The notes under the pieces were generated by a model. The model saw only the letters and a list, made by a program, of their open reading frames with translations, was not told the origin of the DNA and searched no databases. DNA of 64,000 bases from Corynebacterium sp. TAE3-ERU12 (GTDB lineage Bacteria; Actinomycetota; Actinomycetes; Mycobacteriales; Mycobacteriaceae), in NCBI RefSeq assembly GCF_019209905.1, contig NZ_JAHUTM010000001.1:372001-436000 (forward strand), given 5' to 3'. Below, piece after piece: positions 51,951 through 61,214 of this stretch (position 1 is its first letter; each line of letters begins with the position of its first letter). The translations under genes were made by a program, and so were the position numbers.

Positions 51951-51961
51951 GAACTCGGAAA

Positions 51962-52003
51962 TGAATGATCCCGCACCAAACGACGGTGGTGCGGGATCAT
52001 TCA
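51962..52003. terminator. bidirectional terminator between NRPS operon and binding-protein gene
   Basis: 17-base perfect stem TGAATGATCCCGCACCA with its complement around an 8-base loop, 11 bases after the hydrolase stop and 32 bases after the convergent gene. Confidence 0.88.
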
Positions 52004-52035
52004 CTTTCGGAGCCACAAGTGAAGTGGGAACCGGA

Positions 52036-53022
52036 TCAGCCTTCGATTTCAGAGAGGAAGGTCTTCCAGAGATCGCCGATGGTCTCCTTGGTGGTGGTTT
52101 CCGTGCCCTTAGCGATTGCTTCCAGGTCGGTCGCAGTACCGAAGAAGGAGAATGGGGTCGAGACGAACCACAGCTCACCAAGCGTACGAATCTGCTCGCC
52201 GGTGAGTTCCTTGGCTGTGGGCAGTTCCAGCAGTGAATCCGGGGTATAGAAAGCTCCCTCGGGTAGCACGATCAAATCTGCATCCTGTTCCGGGATTAAT
52301 TCCGGGGAAAGATCCACCCACGCGGTGTCGGCATCCTTTTGCTGAAACTCGGGGCGTTCGAAGCCGGCGTCCGCGATCAGCGTTGAACTGGGAGCATTCG
52401 GCGGCATGGTGAAGTTCATCGACCCGAAGGTGTTGCCGAGCAGGGAGAGCGTGCGGTCATCGGCGTCGCGGGACGCTGCCTCCAGGCGTTTTTCGATGGC
52501 TGTGATCTGCCGCTCGATGCGTCCCTCCTCGGTGCCCAGGAGCTCGCCATTCTTCTCGGTCAGCTCACGCCAGCTTCCCGTGATCGGGAGCACTACGGTG
52601 GGGGCAATATCGGAGAGCTTGTCGAATTCCATTCCGGTCGGACCCTCCGGGCCAGTGCCCAGCAACATGTCGGGCTCCAGAGACTCGACCTCCTCTAGAG
52701 GAGGTAGCTCCACGGCGCCGGCCTCCCGTAGTTCGACCCCGGCGGCCTCGAGAATGCCAGCGGTCCCCTCGTCCGACGATGAGGTGTAGACGATAGCGGG
52801 TTCTAGCCCGGCAGCGAGTGCGGCGATACCGGCGTTTTCGTCGAAGGCGACGAGCTTGGTAGGCGTTACCGGTACCGTGGCCTCACCTACCTCGTGGGTG
52901 ACGGTGCGGGTTTCGTTCTCGGATGCGGCCCCGTCCGATCCGTCCTCGCCAGAGCATCCGGTAAGGATCAGGGCGGTGGCGGCCGTGACCGCAAGGGCCA
53001 TGCGGGAAAGCGTTCTGGTCAT
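52036..53022 (-). CDS. ferric-siderophore substrate-binding lipoprotein (FecB family)
   Basis: 328 residues. Signal peptide MTRTLSRMALAVTAATALIL with lipobox LTGC (Cys23). The mature part shows the type III binding-protein pattern: TKLVAFDENAGIAALAAGLEP, then LEEVESLEPDMLLGTG, and a central charged helix. The start at 53022 has AGAGGA upstream; the longer frame to 53073 would precede the signal peptide with a polar tail and overlap the iron box region. This is the receptor for the importer at 23121-25231 and 33868. Confidence 0.92.
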   Translation of the reverse strand: MTRTLSRMALAVTAATALILTGCSGEDGSDGAASENETRTVTHEVGEATVPVTPTKLVAFDENAGIAALAAGLEPAIVYTSSSDEGTAGILEAAGVELREAGAVELPPLEEVESLEPDMLLGTGPEGPTGMEFDKLSDIAPTVVLPITGSWRELTEKNGELLGTEEGRIERQITAIEKRLEAASRDADDRTLSLLGNTFGSMNFTMPPNAPSSTLIADAGFERPEFQQKDADTAWVDLSPELIPEQDADLIVLPEGAFYTPDSLLELPTAKELTGEQIRTLGELWFVSTPFSFFGTATDLEAIAKGTETTTKETIGDLWKTFLSEIEG

Positions 53023-53075
53023 GGAAAATTCCTCTGCGTAGCGGATGGTTGTGGAGAAGAAATCACTCTCCATAT

Positions 53076-53094
53076 GTAGGTTACCGATACCTTC
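53076..53094. promoter_or_regulatory. DtxR iron box of the binding-protein gene
   Basis: GTAGGTTACCGATACCTTC matches the consensus at 14 of 19 positions, with near-complete outer halves TAGGTTA and TACCTT. It lies 54 bases upstream of the receptor gene start. Confidence 0.65.
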
Positions 53095-53247
53095 TATGAT
53101 TTGGTAAGTGGGGGCTCATTCTGGGGTGGCTCTGACAATGCGCCCGTTGCCGGACTGTTACGGTGTACGCTGCTAGACTCGCATCGAATACGACCGACCT
53201 AACTGTTCCTGAACCCCGCCCCGGGTGGGGCTCCTAGGAGGATGCAC
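53095..53247 (+). promoter_or_regulatory. secY promoter and leader
   Basis: 153-base gap that must hold the secY promoter now that the gene is cut off from rplO. TAGACT near 53175 is a possible -10. AGGAGG (53236-53241) is followed after 6 bases by GTG 53248; the ATG at 53242 directly abuts the AGGAGG and cannot be the start. Confidence 0.5.
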
Positions 53248-54582
53248 GTGCCAACCGGCTTTCTGGCGGCATTGCGCGACCCCGATCTTCGCAAGAAGAT
53301 CATGTTCACCTTGGGCATGATCATCCTGTACCGGATCGGCGCGCAAATCCCGACCCCTGGCGTTGACTACCAACTTGTGACAGCGAAGTTGGAGGCCGTC
53401 ACGCAGGATCAGTCCAGCGTGTACAACCTGATCAACTTGTTCTCTGGTGGTGCGCTGTTGCAGATCGCCATTTTTGGCATCGGCATCATGCCCTACATCA
53501 CCGCCTCCATTATTGTGCAGCTGCTCACTGTGGTGATCCCACACTTCGAACAGCTCAAGAAGGAGGGGCAGACCGGCCAGACGAAGATGACGCAGTACAC
53601 GCGTTACCTCACCGTGGCGTTGGCTCTGCTGCAGTCCTCCGGCATTGTTGCTATGGCTGACCGCGGTGCGCTGCTTGGTGGTGGACAGTCCTTGCTGGTG
53701 GAAAACGCCGGCATCTGGGACATGTTTGTCATGGTCGTTGTCCTGACCAGTGGTGCCGTGCTGGTGATGTGGTTCGGTGAGCTCATCACTGACCGTGGCG
53801 TCGGCAATGGCATGTCGCTGATGATTTTCGCCGGTATCGCTGCGCAGATGCCAGCGACTGGTTTCAACGTCTACCAGCAGTCCGGTCCGCTCGTGTTCAG
53901 CCTTGTCATGCTGGCGGTGCTGGTGCTCATCGTGGGCGTCATCTTCATTGAGCAGGGTCAGCGCCGTATCCCGGTGCAGTACGCCAAGCGTATGGTGGGC
54001 CGCCGCCAGTACGGCGGCACCTCCACCTACCTGCCGTTGAAGGTCAACCAGGCCGGCGTTATCCCGGTGATTTTCGCTTCCTCGCTGATCTACGTTCCGG
54101 TGCTCATCACCCAGATCATTCAGTCCAGCCAGGACAACCCGAATCTCGATAACTGGTGGCAGCGCAATGTCATCGCTTATCTGCTCAACCCTTCGAGCTG
54201 GCAGTACATCCTGTTCTTCTTCCTGCTCATCGTGTTCTTCTCGTTCTTCTACGTCTCGGTGCAGTACGACCCGAACGAGCAGGCGGAAAATATGAAGAAG
54301 TACGGCGGCTTCATCCCCGGCTACCGTCCGGGACGTCCCACTGCGGAATACCTCGGATATGTCATTACGCGCTTGCTGACGGTTGGTTCGTTGTACCTTG
54401 GACTTATTGCCGTTGTTCCTAATATCGCCCTGGATCTGGGTGTTGGCGGCGCAACCGGCAGCTCTGGCGGCGGCATGTTTGGTGGTACCGCCCTGCTGAT
54501 TCTTGTCAGCGTGGCCCTCACCACGGTCAAGCAGATCGAAAGCCAGATGATGCAACGTAACTACGAAGGGTTCCTCAAGTGA
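53248..54582 (+). CDS. secY: preprotein translocase subunit SecY
   Basis: 444-residue channel subunit of the Sec translocon with ten membrane helices. Seen: [20 protein letters not shown], the plug-region segment [32 protein letters not shown], the cytosolic loop [13 protein letters not shown], and [23 protein letters not shown] start chosen from the ribosome site. Normally directly after rplO; here 32 kb away. Its stop overlaps adk. Confidence 0.97.
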   Translation: MPTGFLAALRDPDLRKKIMFTLGMIILYRIGAQIPTPGVDYQLVTAKLEAVTQDQSSVYNLINLFSGGALLQIAIFGIGIMPYITASIIVQLLTVVIPHFEQLKKEGQTGQTKMTQYTRYLTVALALLQSSGIVAMADRGALLGGGQSLLVENAGIWDMFVMVVVLTSGAVLVMWFGELITDRGVGNGMSLMIFAGIAAQMPATGFNVYQQSGPLVFSLVMLAVLVLIVGVIFIEQGQRRIPVQYAKRMVGRRQYGGTSTYLPLKVNQAGVIPVIFASSLIYVPVLITQIIQSSQDNPNLDNWWQRNVIAYLLNPSSWQYILFFFLLIVFFSFFYVSVQYDPNEQAENMKKYGGFIPGYRPGRPTAEYLGYVITRLLTVGSLYLGLIAVVPNIALDLGVGGATGSSGGGMFGGTALLILVSVALTTVKQIESQMMQRNYEGFLK

Positions 54583-55133
54583 CGCGTCTCGTACTCCTTG
54601 GTCCTCCCGGTGCCGGCAAAGGCACCCAGGCTGCCATCCTCTCCGACAAGCTCGGCGTGCCTCATATCTCCACTGGCGACCTGTTCCGCGCCAATATCGG
54701 CGAAGGCACCCCGCTTGGTCTTGAAGCTAAGTCGTATATCGATGCCGGCAATCTCGTGCCCGACGACGTGACCGTGCGCATGGTCGAATCGCGTATTCAG
54801 GAAGACGACGCCAAGAACGGCTTCCTGCTTGACGGTTTCCCGCGCAACACCTCACAGGGCGACGAGCTCGCCCGCATCCTCGGCGACCTCGACCAGAAGC
54901 TTGACGCAGTCGTTCAGTTCGACGTCAGCGAAGACGTCGTCGTTGAGCGCATGCTTGCCCGTGGCCGTGCCGACGACACCGAGGACGTCATCCGCAACCG
55001 CATGCACGTCTACGAGAAGGAAACAGCCCCGCTGCTGGACTACTACTCCGATAAGCTCATCACCATCACCGCCGAGGGCACCGTTGAAGAGATCAACGAG
55101 CGCACCATGGCAGAGCTGGACAAGCTCAATTAG
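54579..55133 (+). CDS. adk: adenylate kinase
   Basis: 184-residue enzyme converting AMP + ATP to 2 ADP. P-loop [10 protein letters not shown] (8-17), AMP-binding [10 protein letters not shown], and FLLDGFPRN. The lid is the short form usual in actinobacteria, with no zinc cysteines. GTG start overlapping the secY stop. Confidence 0.97.
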   Translation: MTRLVLLGPPGAGKGTQAAILSDKLGVPHISTGDLFRANIGEGTPLGLEAKSYIDAGNLVPDDVTVRMVESRIQEDDAKNGFLLDGFPRNTSQGDELARILGDLDQKLDAVVQFDVSEDVVVERMLARGRADDTEDVIRNRMHVYEKETAPLLDYYSDKLITITAEGTVEEINERTMAELDKLN

Positions 55134-55158
55134 GCGTTACACCACGCTTCTTTTGGCA

Positions 55159-55184
55159 CGCCCCCGGACTTCGGTTCGGGGGCG
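55159..55184 (+). terminator. terminator between adk and map
   Basis: CGCCCCCG, 10-base loop, CGGGGGCG, starting 26 bases after the adk stop, followed by TTG. It separates map from secY-adk, which are often one operon. Confidence 0.65.
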
Positions 55185-55243
55185 TTGTGCACTGCCTTCA
55201 GGTTCTCTTTAAGTTTTCCAGAGCAGGGCGTAGACTCCGCGCA

Positions 55244-56053
55244 GTGTTCAATTTCCGTAGCAAGCGATCTGTAGTTCCTGCCCGCACCGCCGATGAGCTC
55301 GACGCCATGGCCGCAGCGGGCGCGGTCGTCGGCGAAGCCCTGAAGAAGGTGCGTGCCGCGGCCAAGCCCGGAGTGAACGCCACGGAACTCGACGCCATCG
55401 CCTACGACACCATTCGTGCCGCAGGGGCGACCCCTTCTTTCCTCGGCTACCACGGTTTTCCCGCTAGCGTGTGCTTCAGCGTCAATGATGTCGTTGTCCA
55501 CGGCATCCCCACCGAGGACATTGTGTTGTCTGAAGGTGACCTGGTTTCCGTCGATTGTGGCGCCATCCTCGACGGCTGGCATGGGGACTCCGCCATTTCC
55601 TTTGGCGTCGGCGAGCTCGCCCCCGATGTGCATAAGCTCAATAACGCCACCGCAGAGGTGCTCGCCGCAGGTATCGCCGCGATGATCCCCGGCAACCGAC
55701 TCACCGACATTAGCCACGCTCTTGAGGTAGCCACCCGCCAGGCAGAGCGCCGGCACGGCATCGAGCTTGGCATTGTCGACGGCTATGGCGGTCACGCGAT
55801 CGGCCGCGAAATGCACATGGACCCCTTCCTGCCCAATGAGGGCGCTGCGAATAAGGGACCGCAGATTGTGGAAGGCTCCGTGTTGGCGATTGAGCCGATG
55901 CTCATCCTCGGTGGCGAGGTCGACACGAAGGTGCTTGACGACGATTGGACCGTGGTGTCTGTCGATGGGCAGCCTGCGGCGCACTGGGAGCACACCGTTG
56001 CTGCTACCGAGCATGGTCCGCAGATTCTTACCGACCGCAATGAGCAGGCCTAG
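55244..56053 (+). CDS. map: type I methionine aminopeptidase
   Basis: 269 residues; removes N-terminal Met from new proteins using two metal ions. Metal ligands visible: the two Asp of [14 protein letters not shown], His in [10 protein letters not shown], Glu in AIEPML and Glu in HWEHTV. GTG 55244 gives the usual beginning [20 protein letters not shown]; the frame is open from 55187 but those residues do not fit. The ribosome site is weak. Confidence 0.94.
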   Translation: MFNFRSKRSVVPARTADELDAMAAAGAVVGEALKKVRAAAKPGVNATELDAIAYDTIRAAGATPSFLGYHGFPASVCFSVNDVVVHGIPTEDIVLSEGDLVSVDCGAILDGWHGDSAISFGVGELAPDVHKLNNATAEVLAAGIAAMIPGNRLTDISHALEVATRQAERRHGIELGIVDGYGGHAIGREMHMDPFLPNEGAANKGPQIVEGSVLAIEPMLILGGEVDTKVLDDDWTVVSVDGQPAAHWEHTVAATEHGPQILTDRNEQA

Positions 56054-56081
56054 TCAGTCGACCACGATTCATAGGCCTGCT
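56043..56081 (+). terminator. terminator of map
   Basis: AGCAGGCCTA and TAGGCCTGCT, perfect 10-base arms with a 19-base loop, beginning inside the last codons of map, followed by AATTATTT. Confidence 0.6.
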
Positions 56082-56196
56082 GAATTATTTGTGGGTTAAC
56101 TACCACTGAATAAGGTTCGTGCCTTAGGTTAATAGGGACATGTTGTTTCGATGTCGCGAGCATCGCAACGCCACCTGCTCCATGAATGGACCTGCC

Positions 56197-57405
56197 ATGA
56201 ACCTCAAGCGCCTTTTTTCGTCGCTGCTGCCGCGCATCATCCTCGCCATCGTGCTGGGTATTGTGTGCAGTTTCTTCTTCCCAGACTGGCTAGCGCGAGT
56301 ATTTGTGACCTTCACTGGTCTCTTCGGCGGCTTCTTGAGCTTCTTTGTGCCGGTGTTGATTTTCGCTCTCATCACCCCGGCCATCGCAAGCCTCGGCCAA
56401 GGTGCCGGTAAGTGGCTCGGCGCCACCGTCGGCATCGCCTACGGTTCGACCATCGTCTCTGGTGGTCTTGCCTTCCTCGTCGCCTCGTTGGCATACCCCT
56501 CGCTACTGCAGTCGGAGAAGGTCGGCGAGGCCGTCGATATCAGTGAAGGCGCCCTCGAGCCGTTCTTCGAGGTGGAGATGAACCCGCCGTTCGACGTGAT
56601 GTCCGGGCTGTTGCTGGCCTTCACCGTGGGCCTGGCGATGGCCGCTATTGGCACCCCGACGCTGCGGGCCGGTGCCGACGAACTGCGCTCGGTCATTATG
56701 CGCGTCATTGAGAAATTCATCATCCCGCTGCTGCCGGTCTACATTTTCGGCATCTTCCTGGCGATGGGCATGAACGGCAACCTCAAGCTCACCCTGTCGA
56801 TGTTCCTCAAGGTGCTGCTGCTGGCCACCATCATGACCGTCGTCATCCTGCTCATGCAGTACCTCATCGCTGGTGCAATCGCGAAGAAGAACCCGTTCAC
56901 CGCGCTGAAGAATATGCTGCCCGCATACTTCACCGCCCTGGGCACTTCCTCGTCGGCCGCGACAATCCCGGTCACCCTGCGCAGCGTGCGCAATAACGGG
57001 GTTACTGAATCTGTGGCCGGCTTCGTGGTGCCGTTGTGTGCCACCGTGCACCTGTCGGGTTCGATGATGAAGATCGGCCTATTCGCTTTCGCCGTGATGT
57101 ACATGACCACCGGTGGGGCAACATTCGGGCAGGCAGCCGGCTTTGTGCTGCTGCTGGGCATCATGATGGTCGCCGCCCCCGGCGTGCCCGGCGGCGCGAT
57201 TATGGCAGCTGTTGGTTTGCTGCAGACCCAGCTTGGTTTCGACGAAGGCCAGGTGGCGCTGATGATCGCGGCCTATATCGCCATCGACTCCTTCGGTACT
57301 GCCTGCAACGTCACTGGTGACGGCGCCATCGCTATGGTGATTAACCGCTTCGCCAAGGGCGATATCAATAATGAGAAGTCGCCGGACATCATGGCGAAGG
57401 CCTAA
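56197..57405 (+). CDS. sodium:dicarboxylate/amino-acid symporter (DAACS family)
   Basis: 402-residue membrane carrier of the glutamate/dicarboxylate-cation symporter family. The hallmark serine-rich re-entrant loop is GTSSSAATIPVTL, followed by the helix motif FVVPLCATVHLSGS and the second re-entrant loop APGVPGGAIMA, and the substrate helix DSFGTACNVTGD. Substrate (dicarboxylate versus acidic or neutral amino acid such as serine/threonine) is not certain. ATG 56197 places the first helix normally; 56182 and 56140 are alternatives. It stands alone between terminators and is unrelated to iron uptake. Confidence 0.9.
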   Translation: MNLKRLFSSLLPRIILAIVLGIVCSFFFPDWLARVFVTFTGLFGGFLSFFVPVLIFALITPAIASLGQGAGKWLGATVGIAYGSTIVSGGLAFLVASLAYPSLLQSEKVGEAVDISEGALEPFFEVEMNPPFDVMSGLLLAFTVGLAMAAIGTPTLRAGADELRSVIMRVIEKFIIPLLPVYIFGIFLAMGMNGNLKLTLSMFLKVLLLATIMTVVILLMQYLIAGAIAKKNPFTALKNMLPAYFTALGTSSSAATIPVTLRSVRNNGVTESVAGFVVPLCATVHLSGSMMKIGLFAFAVMYMTTGGATFGQAAGFVLLLGIMMVAAPGVPGGAIMAAVGLLQTQLGFDEGQVALMIAAYIAIDSFGTACNVTGDGAIAMVINRFAKGDINNEKSPDIMAKA

Positions 57406-57424
57406 GAGCTCAACCACACTGAAG

Positions 57425-57447
57425 CGGCGCGGGTACATCCCGCGCCG
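57425..57447 (+). terminator. Rho-independent terminator of symporter gene
   Basis: CGGCGCGGG, 5-base loop, CCCGCGCCG, followed by TTTT. Confidence 0.9.
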
Positions 57448-57449
57448 TT

Positions 57450-57477
57450 TTGGGTTGTTGCAGGTTGCGTGTAGTAT
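57450..57477 (+). promoter_or_regulatory. probable infA promoter
   Basis: TTGGGT, 16-base spacer, TAGTAT, directly after the terminator and about 87 bases before infA. Confidence 0.45.
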
Positions 57478-57563
57478 TAGCCGTTGGCGCGGGACACCTG
57501 TCTGCAGCGCCAGTAGCAAGACATCACCCATCCGGCTAGAGCAGCCGGGGAAACGTGGAGGAT

Positions 57564-57785
57564 ATGGCTAAGAAGGAAGGCGCAATCGAGGTTGAGGGCC
57601 GCGTCGTCGAGCCCCTACCCAACGCAATGTTCCGTGTGGAGTTGGACAACGGGCACAAGGTGCTCGCCCATATCAGCGGCAAAATGCGTCAGCACTACAT
57701 CCGCATCCTCCCCGAAGACCGGGTCGTCGTGGAGCTTTCTCCCTACGACCTGGAACGTGGGCGAATCGTCTACCGCTACAAGTAA
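57564..57785 (+). CDS. infA: translation initiation factor IF-1
   Basis: 73-residue S1-like OB-fold protein ([20 protein letters not shown], then [22 protein letters not shown] and [11 protein letters not shown]). ATG 57564 gives the universal MAKKEG start with GTGGAGG upstream. Unlike many bacteria, no rpmJ follows before rpsM. Confidence 0.98.
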   Translation: MAKKEGAIEVEGRVVEPLPNAMFRVELDNGHKVLAHISGKMRQHYIRILPEDRVVVELSPYDLERGRIVYRYK

Positions 57786-57827
57786 ATAAGACATCACCTC
57801 CTCTGACCTGGCGCGGAGGACCTTCGT

Positions 57828-57856
57828 CGGGCACCGCCTTATGCGGCGGTCGCCCG
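57828..57856 (+). promoter_or_regulatory. stem-loop in the infA-rpsM leader
   Basis: CGGGC-A-CCGCC, 6-base loop, GGCGG-TC-GCCCG, in the 229-base gap between infA and rpsM. It may be an attenuator or ribosomal-protein leader element; no T-run follows. Confidence 0.4.
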
Positions 57857-58014
57857 GCAATCTGATCGGGTCCTTCGTGTGAGCTCACCTTCGGCAACGG
57901 TGGCCGAAGCCTCGCCAATGGATCAGTTCGGCCCGGCACCCGACCGGGCGCAGACAGATCCGGCGTGGAAGGTAGGGGAGGACACCACCGCACCAACCGG
58001 AAGGAAACTGCCGT

Positions 58015-58383
58015 ATGGCACGCCTTGCTGGAGTTGACCTGCCGCGCAATAAGCGCATGGAGGTCGCTCTCACTTACATCTACGGAATTGGCCCCGCCCG
58101 TTCCGCTGAGCTGCTGGAGAAGACCGGAATCTCCCCGGATCTCCGCACCGACGAACTGTCCGATGAGCAGGTCTCCGCTCTTCGTGACGTGATTGAAGGT
58201 TCCTGGAAGGTCGAAGGCGATCTGCGCCGCGAAGTCCAGGCCGATATCCGTCGCAAGATTGAGATTGGTTGCTACCAGGGTCTGCGTCACCGCCGTGGTC
58301 TTCCCGTGCGTGGTCAACGCACCAAGACCAATGCGCGTACGCGTAAGGGCCCGAAGAAGACGATCGCCGGAAAGAAGAAGTAA
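58015..58383 (+). CDS. rpsM: 30S ribosomal protein S13
   Basis: 122-residue S13: [32 protein letters not shown], and C-terminal [19 protein letters not shown]. Forms the head of the small subunit. First of the alpha-operon ribosomal genes. Confidence 0.98.
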   Translation: MARLAGVDLPRNKRMEVALTYIYGIGPARSAELLEKTGISPDLRTDELSDEQVSALRDVIEGSWKVEGDLRREVQADIRRKIEIGCYQGLRHRRGLPVRGQRTKTNARTRKGPKKTIAGKKK

Positions 58384-58386
58384 ACC

Positions 58387-58791
58387 ATGGCAGCTCAGAA
58401 GCCGACTCGCAGCCGCCGTACTGGCCGCCGCGTCGCAAAGAAGAACGTGGCCCAGGGCCACGCCTACATCAAGTCCACCTTTAACAACACCATCGTGTCC
58501 ATCACGGACCCGAAGGGTGCCGTTATTTCTTGGGCATCCTCCGGTCACGTCGGGTTCAAGGGCTCTCGTAAGTCCACCCCGTTCGCAGCCCAGATGGCCG
58601 CCGAGAACGCTGCGCGTAAGGCGCAGGAGCACGGCATGAAGAAGGTTGACGTATTCGTTAAGGGCCCGGGTTCGGGCCGCGAGACCGCCATCCGTTCCCT
58701 CCAGGCCGCCGGCCTCGAGGTCAGCTCGATCTCCGACGTGACTCCGCAGCCGCACAACGGCTGCCGTCCGCCGAAGCGTCGTCGCGTCTAA
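58387..58791 (+). CDS. rpsK: 30S ribosomal protein S11
   Basis: 134-residue S11: [40 protein letters not shown], and the ending [13 protein letters not shown]. Three bases after rpsM. Confidence 0.98.
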   Translation: MAAQKPTRSRRTGRRVAKKNVAQGHAYIKSTFNNTIVSITDPKGAVISWASSGHVGFKGSRKSTPFAAQMAAENAARKAQEHGMKKVDVFVKGPGSGRETAIRSLQAAGLEVSSISDVTPQPHNGCRPPKRRRV

Positions 58792-58812
58792 GAGGAAGGC
58801 TAGGAGAGAAAA

Positions 58813-59418
58813 ATGGCCCGTTACACCGGTCCCGTAACCCGAAAGTCCCGTCGACTGCGCGTCGACCTTGTCGGTGGCGACATGAACTTCGAGCGTCGCC
58901 CCTACCCCCCGGGGCAGGCAGGTCGCGCTCGCATCAAGGAATCTGAGTACCTGCTTCAGCTGCAGGAGAAGCAGAAGGCTCGCTTCACCTACGGCATCAT
59001 GGAGAAGCAGTTCCGCCGCTACTACGCCGAGGCTAACCGCCGCGACGGCAAGACCGGCGACAACCTCATGATTCTGCTGGAGTCCCGCCTCGACAACGTT
59101 GTCTACCGCGCTGGTCTGGCACGTACCCGTCGTCAGGCCCGCCAGCTGGTCTCGCACGGTCACTTCATCGTCAACGGCAAGAAGGTCACCGTGCCCTCTT
59201 ACCAGGTCAAGCAGTACGACATCATCGACGTTCGTGAGAAGTCGAAGAAGATGATCTGGTTCGAAGAGGCTCAGGAAAACCTGACCGACGCTGTTGTGCC
59301 GGCATGGCTGCAGGTCGTTCCGGAAAACCTGCGCATCCTCGTGCACCAGCTGCCCGAGCGCGCTCAGATCGACGTGCCGCTGCAGGAGCAGCTCATCGTC
59401 GAGTTCTACTCGAAGTAG
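58813..59418 (+). CDS. rpsD: 30S ribosomal protein S4
   Basis: 201-residue S4 of the zinc-free type. MARYTGPVTRKSRRLRVDLV at the start, RRPYPPGQAGR, and the RNA-binding S4 domain RLDNVVYRAGLARTRRQARQ. Confidence 0.98.
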   Translation: MARYTGPVTRKSRRLRVDLVGGDMNFERRPYPPGQAGRARIKESEYLLQLQEKQKARFTYGIMEKQFRRYYAEANRRDGKTGDNLMILLESRLDNVVYRAGLARTRRQARQLVSHGHFIVNGKKVTVPSYQVKQYDIIDVREKSKKMIWFEEAQENLTDAVVPAWLQVVPENLRILVHQLPERAQIDVPLQEQLIVEFYSK

Positions 59419-59424
59419 ACAACC

Positions 59425-59446
59425 CGAGCCCACCTTTTCGGGCTCG
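59425..59446 (+). terminator. attenuator-like hairpin between rpsD and rpoA
   Basis: CGAGCCC, 8-base loop, GGGCTCG, 7 bases after rpsD. There is no T-run after the stem, so partial termination is possible at most. Confidence 0.4.
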
Positions 59447-59503
59447 TCCCCATTCGTTCCCTATGGCGTCATATAGCGGTCGCCACCTGGAGGATTATCC
59501 CGA

Positions 59504-60514
59504 ATGCTCATTACCGAGCGCCCCACGCTGACCGAGGATTACATCGACTCCTCGCGCTCGCGCTTCACCATCGAGCCGCTGGAGCCGGGTTTCGGCTACA
59601 CCCTCGGCAACTCGCTGCGTCGCACCCTGCTGTCGTCCATCCCGGGCGCAGCCGTGACCAGCTTGCGTATCGACGGCGTGCTGCACGAGTTCACCACCAT
59701 CACCGGTGTGAAGGAAGACGTCTCCGATATCGTCCTGAACATCAAGGGCCTGGTGCTGAGCACTGATTTCGACGAGCCGGCCACCATCTACCTGCGCCGC
59801 GAAGGTGCAGGCGAGGTGACCGCCGCCGATATCGAGTGCCCGGCCGGTGTGGAGATCCACAACCCGGATCACCACATCGCCAGCCTCAACGAACAGGGCC
59901 GTCTCGAGATTGAGATGGTCGTCGAGCCCGGTCGTGGCTACGTGCCCGCCCAGGCTGTTGACGGTGATGAGATCGGCCGTATCCCGGTCGACCAGATTTA
60001 CTCCCCGGTGCTCAAGGTCAGCTACAAGGTCGAGGCCACCCGTGTGCGTCAGCGCACCGACTTCGACAAGCTGATCATCGACGTTGAGACCAAGAACTCG
60101 ATCACCGCCCGCGACGCCCTGGCGTCGGCAGGCAAGACCCTGGTCGAGCTGTTTGGTCTGGCGCGTGAGCTCAATGAGCAGTCCGAAGGCCTCGAGCTCG
60201 GCCCCTCGCCGACGGAGCAGGAGGACGTTGCTGCGTTCTCCACCCCGATCGAGGACCTGGAATTCTCCATGCGCTCCTACAACTGCCTCAAGCGTGAGCA
60301 GATCGACACCGTCGGCCAGCTGGCCGCACGCACTGAGTCCGACCTGCTCGATATCCGTAACTTCGGCGAGAAGTCGATCACCGAAATCAAGGAGAAGCTG
60401 GCAGAACTGGGCCTGTCCCTGAAGGATTCCCCGGACTCCTTCGACCCCAATGCCACTGAAGACTTCGGTGGCGTCGAATGGTCCGGCGGGAACGAAGAGG
60501 GCTACACCGAGTAG
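59504..60514 (+). CDS. rpoA: RNA polymerase alpha subunit
   Basis: 336 residues. The N-terminal dimerisation domain shows [20 protein letters not shown] and [14 protein letters not shown]; after a linker (about 230-250) the C-terminal domain shows [20 protein letters not shown] and [19 protein letters not shown] for UP-element and activator contacts. Acidic C-terminal tail. GGAGG precedes the start. Confidence 0.98.
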   Translation: MLITERPTLTEDYIDSSRSRFTIEPLEPGFGYTLGNSLRRTLLSSIPGAAVTSLRIDGVLHEFTTITGVKEDVSDIVLNIKGLVLSTDFDEPATIYLRREGAGEVTAADIECPAGVEIHNPDHHIASLNEQGRLEIEMVVEPGRGYVPAQAVDGDEIGRIPVDQIYSPVLKVSYKVEATRVRQRTDFDKLIIDVETKNSITARDALASAGKTLVELFGLARELNEQSEGLELGPSPTEQEDVAAFSTPIEDLEFSMRSYNCLKREQIDTVGQLAARTESDLLDIRNFGEKSITEIKEKLAELGLSLKDSPDSFDPNATEDFGGVEWSGGNEEGYTE

Positions 60515-60565
60515 CCCGGGCCGCCCCGAGTAGACCCGCGACTTCAGAATCAACGAGGAGAAATA

Positions 60566-61099
60566 ATGCCTAAGCCCAAGAAGGGCGCCCGTCTCGGCGG
60601 CTCCGCTTCCCACCAGCGGAAGATCTTGGCCAACCTGGCCAAGCAGCTGTTCGAGCACGGCCAGATCAAGACCACCGACACCAAGGCCAAGCTGCTGCGC
60701 CCCTACGCAGAGAAGCTGATCACCAAGGCCAAGCGAGGCACCCTCGCCGACCGCCGCAACGCCGCGAAGCTGCTTAATGACAACTTCGCCGTCCAGCAGC
60801 TGTTCGACGAGATCGGCCCCAAGTTCGCCAACCGCGACGGTGGCTACACCCGCATCATCAAGCTGGGTAACCGCAAGGGCGACAACGCCCCCATCTCGAT
60901 GATCGCCCTGGTCACCGAGGACACCGTCTCCACCGAAGCCACCCGCGCCACCCGCGCTGCTGCTTCCCGCCAGGCCGAAGAGGCCGCCGCGGAGCAGGAA
61001 GCCGAGGAGGAAGCCCCCGAGGTCGAGGCCGACGAGGCCACCGACGCCGAGGCCACCGCTGAGGCTGAGCAGGCTGACGCCGAGGAGGAGCAGAAGTAA
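60566..61099 (+). CDS. rplQ: 50S ribosomal protein L17
   Basis: 177 residues. The body (1-115: [47 protein letters not shown]) is standard; the last 60 residues are an Ala/Glu-rich acidic tail absent from E. coli L17 but usual in actinobacteria. Confidence 0.98.
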   Translation: MPKPKKGARLGGSASHQRKILANLAKQLFEHGQIKTTDTKAKLLRPYAEKLITKAKRGTLADRRNAAKLLNDNFAVQQLFDEIGPKFANRDGGYTRIIKLGNRKGDNAPISMIALVTEDTVSTEATRATRAAASRQAEEAAAEQEAEEEAPEVEADEATDAEATAEAEQADAEEEQK

Positions 61100-61140
61100 T
61101 TCTGCCCCCACCCTCGCACTAGCCCGCTGGTGCAATGCTG

Positions 61141-61186
61141 AAAAGGCCCCGCACACTCTCATCACTGTGAGTGTGCGGGGCCTTTT
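61141..61186. terminator. terminator of the alpha operon
   Basis: 18-base perfect stem AAAAGGCCCCGCACACTC with its complement around a 10-base loop, giving a TTTT run. It covers the GTG at 61167 and so excludes that as the truA start. Confidence 0.93.
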
Positions 61187-61214
61187 CCTGCGCCCGGTAT
61201 TGTTAACCGGCGTG

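Noticed and set aside
53173..54555. 460-residue open frame antisense to secY
   Set aside because: His/Gln/Asp-rich composition typical of a reversed high-GC gene; secY on the other strand is beyond doubt.
56124..56142. TTAGGTTA before the symporter as an iron box
   Set aside because: Only one half-site matches; the other half is absent.
57673..59433. 586-residue open frame antisense to infA-rpsD
   Set aside because: Spans four certain ribosomal genes; no ribosome site or family.
59495..61165. 556-residue open frame antisense to rpoA-rplQ
   Set aside because: Leu/Gly/Val repeats caused by the opposite strand of rpoA and rplQ.
61167..61214. Upstream GTG start for truA
   Set aside because: It lies in the stem of the rplQ terminator and the added residues do not match TruA.
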